The notes beneath the pieces are model-generated. The model made no database searches, was not told the DNA's origin, and worked only from the letters and a program-made list of their open reading frames with translations. From JAAAOZ01 sp964496595 (GTDB lineage: Bacteria; Chloroflexota; Anaerolineae; B4-G1; SLSP01), in contig CAZCAI010000159.1 of assembly GCA_964496595.1 (NCBI GenBank), positions 1-10,058 of the forward strand: DNA of 10,058 nt. Reading direction: 5' to 3'. Made by a program: the position numbers and the translations under genes. This document shows, piece after piece, positions 1 to 6,492 of this stretch (its first letter is position 1; every line of letters begins with the position of its first letter).

Positions 1-134
1 CGATATGTGTTTAACGACGTAAGTATACCGCCTAGGGGCCATATGTCACAATCGCTAGATCCCCGACTATTGCGGTTAGCGAGGATCTAGCGATCCTCTT
101 GGAGCAGGTAAAAAGCTCATCAAACTAAATCGTT
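1..134. other. Left-edge non-coding region with competing hairpins
   Basis: No convincing gene lies here. The + strand is open in frame 1 from the window edge to a TAG at 88-90 (29 residues); it could be the tail of a gene entering from the left, but the composition is not persuasive. The region is rich in inverted repeats. ATCGCTAGATCC (51-62) pairs perfectly with GGATCTAGCGAT (83-94) across 20 bases. The second arm can instead fold locally as GAGGATC (81-87) with GATCCTC (92-98) around a TAGC loop, so the two structures exclude each other. A weaker stem, GAGC (102-105) with GCTC (115-118), follows. A structured leader, a small RNA or a repeat remnant are all possible. Confidence 0.3.
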
Positions 135-181
135 ACAGCAAAGCCGTAGCCCTGATACAAATCGGGCTACGGCTTTGTTGT
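135..181. terminator. Strong stem-loop, probable bidirectional terminator
   Basis: An 18-bp stem (135-152 with 164-181, one G-U pair) has a perfect 13-bp core: AAAGCCGTAGCCC (140-152) against GGGCTACGGCTTT (164-176), around an 11-base loop. It lies 33 bases beyond the TAA of the minus-strand membrane protein gene that ends at 214, which is where a terminator for the YchF/histidine kinase operon is expected. The flanks are only moderately T-rich (TTGTTGTTG then ATTT on the + side, a weak TTT on the minus side), so termination efficiency is uncertain. Confidence 0.7.
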
Positions 182-213
182 TGATTTGATGTGGCTGTGG
201 CCGGCGTTTCCGC

Positions 214-930
214 TTACATCTCTGCTTGCCCGATGCGCCAGCCGACGACGGCATCGACTAAGATAACCAGCCAGAGGTTCTGCGTCTTCAAGAAGAGCAA
301 CGCGCCGACGACGGCCAGCCCCACGCGGATCAGCAGATCGCGTCCCCGGGCCGGCGTGCGGAGATCCTCCCAGCGGGCGGGATTGATCCCCGCCTCGAAG
401 GCAACGGGCAGCAGCCCGGCCCACGTCCCCAGCGACGCCCCCCAGAGGAGCACGAACGGCTCGCGGTAGAAGGCCCAGTGCGCTTGATGATAGATTGCCT
501 CGCGGAGCGCCACGCTCCATTCGCGGCGGGGATTGGCGGCGATGCTCATCTGGCGGTGGATCATCACGTCGCTCAGGCGCACGAGGAGCCAGAGGCCGGC
601 GCCCAGAAATACGCCCCAACCCAGGTCGCGCATCCAGTCCTCCCAATTGACAAGCCCGCCGCGCCACGGCGCCGCTTGTAGCCCCAGACCGCGCGCCGTC
701 AGCGCGCCGCGCCAGAATAGCGCCAGGGTGGGGATCCCCAGCGCGTAGAGCAGCCGGGCGGTTTGGATTGTCCAGATGGCGCCCGGATGTTGTAGCCAGG
801 CGTGGAAATCGGCGGCGTATCGACTGCCGGGTCGCGCTAATATCCATCGCAACAAGATGGCGAAAATCGCCAATGTCAGCGATATCGCCAGCCAAAACCA
901 GCGCTCCAGCAGGGCTAGATCGGTGGTCAC
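214..930 (-). CDS. Polytopic membrane protein, possibly a degenerate CPBP-type protein
   Basis: A 238-residue integral membrane protein of unknown function. Hydrophobic segments lie near residues 10-31, 55-75, 102-120, 155-175 and 203-230. The closing stretch around residues 213-230 (FLKTQNLWLVILVDAVVGW) and the REAIYHQAHWAFYRE segment (143-157) recall the last helices and the E/H-containing helix of CPBP (Abi/Rce1-like) intramembrane proteases. However, the usual EExxxR motif is absent and the last helix has Asp where those proteases carry His, so catalytic activity is doubtful. Translation starts at GTG (928-930), which overlaps the TGA of the histidine kinase (927-929) in a GTGA arrangement. 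The nearest GAGGAG is about 14 bases upstream, so translational coupling to the kinase is likely. It is the last gene of the operon; the 135-181 stem-loop follows. That it is a membrane protein is firm; the family is a tentative suggestion. Confidence 0.8.
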   Translation of the reverse strand: MTTDLALLERWFWLAISLTLAIFAILLRWILARPGSRYAADFHAWLQHPGAIWTIQTARLLYALGIPTLALFWRGALTARGLGLQAAPWRGGLVNWEDWMRDLGWGVFLGAGLWLLVRLSDVMIHRQMSIAANPRREWSVALREAIYHQAHWAFYREPFVLLWGASLGTWAGLLPVAFEAGINPARWEDLRTPARGRDLLIRVGLAVVGALLFLKTQNLWLVILVDAVVGWRIGQAEM

Positions 931-2723
931 GGGGCTAAAGTAGGCTCCTCAGAGGCTTCCAGCGGGATGGTGACCGTGATTTTGGTCCCCTCGCCCGGCG
1001 TCGAGCGGATCACCGTTTTGCCCTTGACGAGCTTGGCGCGTTCCTGAAGGTTGAGCATCCCCAAGCTGCTGCGCTCTGCGTAGTTGGATTTCACCGCCGC
1101 GACGTCAAAGCCCTTGCCGTCATCCTCGATCTCCGTGATGATGTTCATCCCCCGCTTGTAGATCCGAATCCACAGGTTATCCGCTTTGGCGTGTTTGCGC
1201 GCGTTGTTCAGCGCCTCCTCTGTGATGTAGAAGATCGCGCCCTGCGCCTCTTTGTTCAGCAAGCTCCCGGCGTTCCCCTCTTCTTCTAGATGGATTTTCG
1301 TCTCCGGATTGGTCTCCTGGATTTTCTTTTGAAGTTGCCGTAAAGCAGGCGTCAGCCCCTGGGTCTCCAAGATCAAGGGACGGAGGATGAAGAGCATCTG
1401 GCGGATTTCTTTGGTTGTGTGGCGGGCGAGGTCTTCCAGTTGCTGCAATTCCTTCAGCGCTTCCCCTGAATTTTGCTTGTTGATCAGCATCCGGGTGTAA
1501 TTGATGCGCATTGCGATAGCCGCGATGGTCTGCGTCGGGCCGTCGTGGAGATCACGCGCCAACTTCTTGCGCGCATCCTCCTCCACCGCGACCAGCTTTT
1601 CCTTCTCGTCCATCAAATTTTGGTAGAGCGTTGCGTTTTGCAGCGCCATCACCGCCTGGTTGCAGATGGCGACCAGCAAGTCCTGGTAATCTTTCGTGTA
1701 AAGATCCGGCTCTGGGCTGGCCAGGACGAGCAGGCCATAGCTTTCGAAGCCCGCTCGCAGGGGGACGGCCAGCGCCTCTTGACAGTTCTGCATCGCGAGC
1801 AGGCGATTTAGCTCGGGGTCGTTGCTGGGATCATCGGTGCGGCATGGCTCGGCCTCTTCGATGGCCCGGTGGAGCACACCTGCCTCGCCCGGGAAGCGCT
1901 CCGCTTCATCCTGGAGGGGGATGCCCCGCGCTTTGGCGATGTAGAGCGTTTGGTCGATGTCGAAGAGCAGGATCAGCCCGATTTGAGTGATATCCCCTTG
2001 CGGAGCGAAAAATCTTTGTAGACCGGCGTTGCTCACATCGAGTGCGGCGTCCAACACGCGCTCGTAATTGAGGGTGGCGCTGAGTGTGCTGGCCAGTTCG
2101 AAGACCAGACGCGCCCGGTGATGGGCGTTTTCCAACGCAGCGCGGGCGCTCTTTTCCTGTTCTTCCTGCTCCTGAAGGAGCGTATCTTTAATCCGGGAGC
2201 CGATCTGACTTACGGCTATGCCGGCGACCATCAAAACGATCCCGTTGCCGAGGTAGGGGAGGAATTGGGCCACCAGTTCGGGGATGGACGTCGTGGCCGA
2301 TAATCCCTCATGCCACCACGTGATTCCCCAGTAGGCGATCACGACGATCACGGTGAGGACTGCGCTCAGTGGCCAGGAAAGTCGCACGGCGGCGGTGATG
2401 ATGGGAATCAGCGAGACGAAGAGCAGGGGGCTTTGGGGGCCGCCAGACCCAGCGACGAAGCCCAAGGTCAGGCCGATATCTAAGAACAGCATGAGGTTCT
2501 GGACGGCGGAGTTGCCCCCGTGTTGTAACAGTGAGATGAGCGCCAGTGTATTGGCCGCCGCGCCCGCGATCAGGAGGACAATCACGGTGCGGGGGAAGGG
2601 GGCGTCGTTGATCACAGCGTCGATGCCAATGACGGCCATCACCGCTGTGAGGAAAAACCACCTGAGATTGATGAACAACCATTCGATTTGTAATTTGGAT
2701 TCACGCATTAGATTTTCATTCAT
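927..2723 (-). CDS. Membrane sensor histidine kinase (LiaS/NarX type: 6 TM, GAF, HisKA_3, HATPase_c)
   Basis: A 598-residue two-component sensor kinase expected to autophosphorylate on His and pass the phosphate to a NarL-family regulator. About six membrane helices fill residues 13-175 and are joined by very short loops, so there is no large extracellular domain. A short coiled linker (180-205) leads to a GAF-like domain (about 205-365). The dimerisation/phosphoacceptor helix reads ARKKLARDLHDGPTQTIAA, with the acceptor His at 393, typical of HisKA_3. The ATPase domain has an N box (EEALNNARKHAKA, 502-514), G1 (DDGKGFD, 534-540) and a G2-like SSLGMLNLQERA (552-563), so it looks catalytically intact. 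The ATG at 2723 follows the YchF stop by 22 bases; GAGGG lies 17 bases upstream, a poor distance, and a second in-frame ATG at residue 6 is possible. The gene overlaps the next one by 4 bases. No cognate NarL-type regulator is in the window, so it is an orphan here. The GAF domain holds Cys 294, 314 and 354; the ligand is unknown. Confidence 0.93.
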   Translation of the reverse strand: MNENLMRESKLQIEWLFINLRWFFLTAVMAVIGIDAVINDAPFPRTVIVLLIAGAAANTLALISLLQHGGNSAVQNLMLFLDIGLTLGFVAGSGGPQSPLLFVSLIPIITAAVRLSWPLSAVLTVIVVIAYWGITWWHEGLSATTSIPELVAQFLPYLGNGIVLMVAGIAVSQIGSRIKDTLLQEQEEQEKSARAALENAHHRARLVFELASTLSATLNYERVLDAALDVSNAGLQRFFAPQGDITQIGLILLFDIDQTLYIAKARGIPLQDEAERFPGEAGVLHRAIEEAEPCRTDDPSNDPELNRLLAMQNCQEALAVPLRAGFESYGLLVLASPEPDLYTKDYQDLLVAICNQAVMALQNATLYQNLMDEKEKLVAVEEDARKKLARDLHDGPTQTIAAIAMRINYTRMLINKQNSGEALKELQQLEDLARHTTKEIRQMLFILRPLILETQGLTPALRQLQKKIQETNPETKIHLEEEGNAGSLLNKEAQGAIFYITEEALNNARKHAKADNLWIRIYKRGMNIITEIEDDGKGFDVAAVKSNYAERSSLGMLNLQERAKLVKGKTVIRSTPGEGTKITVTIPLEASEEPTLAP

Positions 2724-2745
2724 AGATTGTCACAGTATTGCCCTC

Positions 2746-3828
2746 TTAAACGGAAAAACGAATGCGGATGACATCCCCATCTTGGACGACGTAATCTTTC
2801 CCCTCGATGTGGGTTTCGCCAGCGTGACGCGCCTCGGCCAGCCCGCCGGCCTGGATGAGCTTTTCGTAGGAGATGACCTCCGCCCGGATGAAGCCGCGTC
2901 CCAGGTCGGTGTGGATGGTGTAGGCGGCCTCCACGGCGGTCGCGCCGACGGGCAGGAGCCACGCGCGCACTTCCGGTTTGCCCACTGTGAAGAACGTGAT
3001 CCGCCCCACGAGGCTGGCGGATGCTTGGAGCACACGCTCGCGCGCCAGGGTCTCAATCTCGAATTCCTCCATAAAAATCTCGGCCTCGTTGGGTTCGAGT
3101 TGGCTGATCTCCATCTCCAATTGGCCGCGAATCGCGATGATGGTTGTCTCCTGGTGATCGTAGGCGATCAACTCCTCCGGCGCGGCCATCTCATCCCCGA
3201 GGTTCAGCAGAATAATTGTGGGTTTGAGCGTGAGGAGGCTGTAGCCGCTTAGCCCGGCCTTCTCGTCCGCGGTCAGACCCAAATCGCGCAATGGGATGCC
3301 CTCTTCCAGCGCTGCGTGGAGGTGCTGAAAGTGTTTCTTCTCCGCCTCGAGTGCCTGGCGCTCGCGTCCGCTGGCGCCTTTGGCCATCTCCTCGTCGATG
3401 CGCTTGATCCGATTCTCAATAGTAATCAAATCGGCCAGAAGAAATTCGCTATCCAGGCCATCCAGGTCCCGTTGGGGATCGACGCTGCCCCGCGGGTGGG
3501 GGACTTGTGCGCTCTCGAAGGCGCGCACGACGTGCACCAGCGCATCCATCGGCGCGATCTTGTTGCGCAGTCGCCCGCTCAGCCCCGTTTTTCCCAGATC
3601 TTTGTCCAGTCCGGCGATGTCGGTGTAGGTGACGTGGGCGTAGGTGATCTTATCCGGCTGCTGAAGTTCGGCCAGGCGATCCACCCGCGGGTCCGGCACC
3701 GGAACGATCAAGCTGAACAGCTCCAACATGCCGGTCGAGGCGGCCGATGTAGGGCGGTTGGATTTGGTGAGGGTATTGAAGATGGTCGTCTTGCCGCTGG
3801 TGGATAGTCCAATGATCCCCAATTCCAT
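2746..3828 (-). CDS. ychF: Divergent YchF/Obg-like P-loop GTPase (ATPase) with TGS domain
   Basis: A 360-residue protein, co-linear with YchF (Escherichia coli YchF is about 363). The P-loop is GLSTSGKTT (7-15) where YchF usually has GLPNVGKST. G3 is DIAGL (70-74). The following segment (IAPMDALVHVVRAFE, then VDPQRDLDGLDSEFLLADL) matches YchF closely. A helical, coiled-coil-like insertion covers about 130-195. G4 is NLGD (209-212); YchF proteins lack the Lys of NKxD and favour NxxE, so this fits relaxed or ATP-preferring specificity. A C-terminal TGS domain (about 278-359) has the hallmark VRAWLLPVGATA, IHTDLGRGFIRAEVISY and EGKDYVVQDGDVI segments. Switch I is the oddity: the family's NxPFxTIxPN motif is not recognisable. 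The family binds ribosomes and affects stress responses and translation. The start is supported by AGAGGAG seven bases before the ATG. It heads an operon with the histidine kinase gene, 22 bases downstream. Confidence 0.9.
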   Translation of the reverse strand: MELGIIGLSTSGKTTIFNTLTKSNRPTSAASTGMLELFSLIVPVPDPRVDRLAELQQPDKITYAHVTYTDIAGLDKDLGKTGLSGRLRNKIAPMDALVHVVRAFESAQVPHPRGSVDPQRDLDGLDSEFLLADLITIENRIKRIDEEMAKGASGRERQALEAEKKHFQHLHAALEEGIPLRDLGLTADEKAGLSGYSLLTLKPTIILLNLGDEMAAPEELIAYDHQETTIIAIRGQLEMEISQLEPNEAEIFMEEFEIETLARERVLQASASLVGRITFFTVGKPEVRAWLLPVGATAVEAAYTIHTDLGRGFIRAEVISYEKLIQAGGLAEARHAGETHIEGKDYVVQDGDVIRIRFSV

Positions 3829-3841
3829 AGCTTATCTCCTC

Positions 3842-3861
3842 TGAAAATGTTTGAAAATGTT
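3842..3861. repeat. Tandem 10-bp direct repeat beside the stem-loop repeat
   Basis: TGAAAATGTT occurs twice in immediate tandem (3842-3851 and 3852-3861), just upstream of the YchF ribosome binding site and directly abutting the three-way-junction repeat. It may mark the boundary of an inserted repeat or a small duplication. Confidence 0.6.
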
Positions 3862-3863
3862 TG

Positions 3864-3909
3864 GGAACGCGGGCGTCTCGCCCGCCGGCGGACAGGATGT
3901 CCGCGTTCC
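3864..3909. repeat. Palindromic repeat that folds as a perfect three-way junction
   Basis: The 46 bases are fully accounted for by three stems. The outer stem GGAAC (3864-3868) pairs with GTTCC (3905-3909). Hairpin 1 is GCGGGCG-TCT-CGCCCGC (3869-3885). Two bases, CG, follow. Hairpin 2 is GCGGACA-GGA-TGTCCGC (3888-3904). Every stem is perfectly paired and both loops are three bases. On the minus strand one frame reads NADILSAGGRDARVP, a peptide string I recognise from spurious translations of a dispersed intergenic repeat in Chloroflexota and other environmental genomes. It sits between the peptidase gene and the YchF gene and would lie inside the YchF leader transcript. It may be a REP-like element; no associated transposase is present in the window. 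Confidence 0.85.
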
Positions 3910-3985
3910 GTTTTCGTTCCTTGATGGAAGTTCTGGACAACAGATTAACCTGTTCGCTACACCTTATGCGTATGGCTTGAGGTCA

Positions 3986-4007
3986 CTTGCGCAACCTTCG
4001 CAAGGTT
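3986..4007. repeat. Small overlapping inverted repeats in the YchF leader
   Basis: AACCTT (3993-3998) pairs with AAGGTT (4002-4007) around a CGC loop. An alternative stem is CTTGCG (3986-3991) with CGCAAG (3999-4004) and a seven-base loop, and TTGCGCAA (3987-3994) is itself a palindrome. On the minus strand this would lie at the very start of the YchF leader RNA, right after the predicted promoter. It could be a repeat fragment, a 5' stabilising hairpin or a weak terminator for the peptidase gene. Confidence 0.45.
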
Positions 4008-4016
4008 TAGGAAGGA

Positions 4017-4025
4017 TTATACCAT
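4017..4025 (-). promoter_or_regulatory. Extended -10 promoter for the YchF/histidine kinase operon
   Basis: The minus strand reads TGGTATAAT, a perfect extended -10 (TGn plus TATAAT). No good -35 lies 17 bases upstream (TCTCAG), which is tolerated in extended -10 promoters. Transcription would begin near 4010 and give a leader of about 180 bases to the YchF ATG, running through both the small hairpin and the three-way-junction repeat. The promoter lies only about 22 bases beyond the peptidase stop codon. Confidence 0.6.
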
Positions 4026-4046
4026 AGTTCTGATCAACCTGAGATA

Positions 4047-5849
4047 TTATATCTGGGCATCGACTAAGGCGACGAAGCGGTCGACGTCCGCGACGATCAG
4101 ATCGAGGCTGCTGCGCCAAAACGCCGCGTCGTGGAGGTCGATGTCGTAGCGCGCCGCCAACGTGGCCGCGTCCGCCATCCCGGTGGCCGAAAGCAGATCA
4201 TCGTACTCGGCCAAGAAGGTCTCCGGCGTCTCCTGATAGCGGGCGTAGAGGCCCAGGCTGAAGAGCAGGCCGAACATATAGGGGAAGTTGTAGAAGATGG
4301 CGCTGTAATAGTGCGGTTTGGCTGCCCACATGTAGGGATGGAGCTGGTCGTCATCCAGGCCGGCGCCGTAGGCGGCGCGTTGGCTTTCCTGCATAATCGC
4401 GTTGAGTTCCTCGACCGCGAGTTCGCGCGTGCGACGGCGCTCGAAGACCTCTTTCTCGAAGAGGTAGCGGCTGGTGATGTCGACGACGACCTGGCAGGCG
4501 TCCTGAAGCGACGCCTCGATGATGGCCAGTTCTTCTGCGGGCGAGGCCGCCGCGAGCGCCGCGTCGCGCATCATGATCTCGCAGAAGTTGCTGGCCGTCT
4601 CCGCTAGGGTCATCGGCGTCTCGCGCTGGATGTAGGTGCGGTCGGCGCGCGCCAAGTTGTGATAAGCGTGGCCCAACTCGTGGGCCAGCGTGCCCATCCC
4701 GCCGTACGCAGGCTGGAAGTTGGCCAGGATGCGCGATTCATCCGCGTGGACCCAGGCGCAGAAGGCGCCGCCGCGCTTACCGTCGCGCGGCTCGGCATCG
4801 ATCCAGCGCTCGCGGAAGGCGCGCTCCGCCATATCGCCCAAACGGTCGGAGAAGGCGCGGAAGTTGTCCAAGATGAAGGCGCGCGCCGTCTCGAAGTCCC
4901 ACGTCCGCTCACTCTCGCCCACCGGCGCGAAGAGATCGTACCAGGCGAGGCGCTCGACGCCCAGCAGGCGCGCTTTGGCCTGGAGATAGCGCTCGAAGGT
5001 GGGGAAGTAGCTCTCCGCCGTCGTCAACATCGTCTCTAACGTGGCGCGGTCGATGTTATTGTTGTGGAGCGCCAGCGCGAGCGGATCTTCCCATCCGCGC
5101 CGTTCCGATAGGGTATTGGTCTGGCCCTTGATGCTGTTGAGCGCCGCCGCGATGGGCATCGCGTGCTGCTCCCACGTCGCCAACTCGGTCTCGTAAGCGC
5201 GCCGGCGCACCTCGCGTCGTGCATCGTGCGCCAGATTGCGCAGCGCGCTCATCGGCAGCGTTTGCCGTTCGTCGTCCAACTCGATTTCCGCCGTGATCTG
5301 CGAGCTGGCGTTGTTGTAGAGCTTGGCCCACGCCTGCCCGCCGGTCACGTTCAGTTCCGTCGCCAGCGCCTCTTCCGTGGGCGACATCAGATGCTCGGCG
5401 GTGACGCGGGCTTTGCGCAGAGCGAAGCTGTGCTCGCGCGCCAGTTCGGAGCGCGCCAACAGGCCGTCCACATCCAATGAACCGATCCAGGCCGTGAAGC
5501 GCGTTTGGAGCTTCTGGAGGCGCATCTGCTGTTGCTGTAACTCGCTCAAGCGCTGTTGGGCGGCGGTGTTGCGCGAATCGGTGGCGATGAAGCCTAGCAG
5601 GTAGACCCGCAAAAGATTGAAATGGGTGCTCACCTCGTTGAGTTGGGCGAGCGCCGTCTCGAAGCGCTCAATGGTCGTCGCATCCAAGGGTGGGGGCGTC
5701 GCGCGCAGCATAATCTCGCCCGTGTCGAAGAGTGTCTCCAGCCTGGTGATCTCGCGCTCCAGCGCGGCCAGGCTCTCTTGGAAAGGTTCGGTCTCTAAGC
5801 CGGGGAAGATGCTCGTCAAATTCCAGTGGGGTAGTTGTGTCTCGGTCAT
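4047..5849 (-). CDS. M3-family zinc oligoendopeptidase (PepF-like)
   Basis: A 600-residue cytoplasmic metallopeptidase of the M3 (thimet/PepF) family, which cleaves short peptides. The N-terminal WNLTSIFPGLET opening and the long helical region to about residue 200 are typical of the pepF/M3 group, and the length is normal. The zinc site is HELGH (390-394) within GTLAHELGHAYHN; the third ligand is expected to be Glu417 in TLAETAS, the usual 25-30 residues downstream. Near the C-terminus, HPYMWAAKPHYYSAIFYNFPY (504-524) carries the conserved tyrosines and His that line the substrate site. No signal peptide is visible, so it acts in the cytosol. The ATG at 5849 has AAGGAG eight bases upstream, a very good site. 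It starts 37 bases after the stop of the small membrane protein gene and is probably co-transcribed with it. Downstream there is no strong terminator except the small inverted repeats near 4000. Confidence 0.95.
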   Translation of the reverse strand: MTETQLPHWNLTSIFPGLETEPFQESLAALEREITRLETLFDTGEIMLRATPPPLDATTIERFETALAQLNEVSTHFNLLRVYLLGFIATDSRNTAAQQRLSELQQQQMRLQKLQTRFTAWIGSLDVDGLLARSELAREHSFALRKARVTAEHLMSPTEEALATELNVTGGQAWAKLYNNASSQITAEIELDDERQTLPMSALRNLAHDARREVRRRAYETELATWEQHAMPIAAALNSIKGQTNTLSERRGWEDPLALALHNNNIDRATLETMLTTAESYFPTFERYLQAKARLLGVERLAWYDLFAPVGESERTWDFETARAFILDNFRAFSDRLGDMAERAFRERWIDAEPRDGKRGGAFCAWVHADESRILANFQPAYGGMGTLAHELGHAYHNLARADRTYIQRETPMTLAETASNFCEIMMRDAALAAASPAEELAIIEASLQDACQVVVDITSRYLFEKEVFERRRTRELAVEELNAIMQESQRAAYGAGLDDDQLHPYMWAAKPHYYSAIFYNFPYMFGLLFSLGLYARYQETPETFLAEYDDLLSATGMADAATLAARYDIDLHDAAFWRSSLDLIVADVDRFVALVDAQI

Positions 5850-5883
5850 CAGGTTATCTCCTTGTTGGGTAATATTTTCTTCG

Positions 5884-5897
5884 ATATCACGTGATAT
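5884..5897. repeat. Perfect 14-bp palindrome upstream of the peptidase gene
   Basis: ATATCACGTGATAT is perfectly self-complementary. It overlaps the TGA of the upstream membrane protein gene (5887-5889) and lies 34 bases before the peptidase ATG. The size and symmetry would suit a dimeric repressor site, or it may be a weak internal hairpin or chance. Confidence 0.4.
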
Positions 5898-6366
5898 GGC
5901 CGTGGAAAACGTCCTCTAAGAACGCCTCGGCCTTTATTGCCTCGGTGCGAAATCCCGCCACCAGCAGGACATAGCCGAAGAGGCTGATGCCCACGGCAGG
6001 GATCAGCGCCGCCTCCTGAAAGCCCTGGATGAAGATCTGCGCGGTGATGAAGGCATAGGCCGCTACCATCAGCAGCGTGGTGAAGCGGGGGGCGATGGTC
6101 ACGTGGATGAGCGCGCCATTCGCGCCCGCGCTCTCATCCGCAAAAATGGCGCCGTTGACAGTGGGCAAGAAGAAGTTCTGGTAGTTGAGCACGCGCCGAA
6201 TCTGGAAGTGACGCCCGTCCGTGTAGCCCTGATAGCGCGCGGGAGGATGGGCGGCGCTTATCCGGCCCCCGGCGTCGGGATCGATGGCGCGCGCCAGACG
6301 GACGGCAGCTTTGTCCGGCGGGAGGTTGATGTGGAGCGTCAGACGCTTAAACGGCACGAGATTCAT
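5887..6366 (-). CDS. Small membrane protein of unknown function (β-rich head plus two TM helices)
   Basis: 159 residues from the ATG at 6364-6366. The N-terminal part starts VPFKRLTLHINLPPD and contains FQIRRVLNYQNFFLP (54-68), then ALIHVTIAPRF (85-95). This order resembles a group of bacterial conserved hypothetical proteins with an F-x-(I/L)-x-R-R-x(2)-x-Y-x-N-x-F-L-P core followed by two helices; no function is known to me. Two membrane helices follow at about 95-114 and 119-139, then an amphipathic tail (TEAIKAEAFLEDVF). The frame is open to a TTG at 6412-6414, but that lies about five bases from the predicted transcription start, so the internal ATG, about 53 bases downstream of it, is preferred. 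No Shine-Dalgarno is visible before this ATG (GCCCCCTTGCCTT), so the start is uncertain. It probably leads a two-gene operon with the peptidase. Confidence 0.7.
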   Translation of the reverse strand: MNLVPFKRLTLHINLPPDKAAVRLARAIDPDAGGRISAAHPPARYQGYTDGRHFQIRRVLNYQNFFLPTVNGAIFADESAGANGALIHVTIAPRFTTLLMVAAYAFITAQIFIQGFQEAALIPAVGISLFGYVLLVAGFRTEAIKAEAFLEDVFHGHIT

Positions 6367-6425
6367 AAGGCAAGGGGGCAACGCTATTCGGTTCAAAAAA
6401 TGGGAGCATATCAATCATATCCAAA

Positions 6426-6453
6426 AGTATAAGGGGGACGCGACAACTGTCAA
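6426..6453 (-). promoter_or_regulatory. Sigma-70-type promoter for the membrane protein/peptidase operon
   Basis: On the minus strand TTGACA (6453-6448) is separated by 16 bases from TATACT (6431-6426): a perfect -35 and a 5/6 -10. Initiation is expected near 6419, about 53 bases before the chosen ATG at 6366. It shows that this operon has its own promoter and need not depend on the receiver gene upstream. Confidence 0.7.
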
Positions 6454-6492
6454 CCGTGCGCGCAATGGTGTGCATACGCGGGGGATGTGCTA

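Noticed and set aside
2353..3252. A 299-residue open frame on the + strand across the histidine kinase and YchF starts
   Set aside because: It lies antisense to two genes with clear domains and good start signals, and its translation shows no recognisable domain. It is a by-product of GC-rich codon use.
3650..3940. A 96-residue minus-strand frame starting MSRTSIKERKRNADILSAGG
   Set aside because: It is the translation of the three-way-junction repeat running out of frame into the YchF gene. The real YchF start has its own strong ribosome binding site at 3828.
6367..6414. A TTG start giving 16 more residues to the small membrane protein
   Set aside because: It is about five bases from the predicted transcription start, and the extra residues show no resemblance to the rest. 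It is kept as a possibility only because the ATG at 6366 lacks a Shine-Dalgarno.
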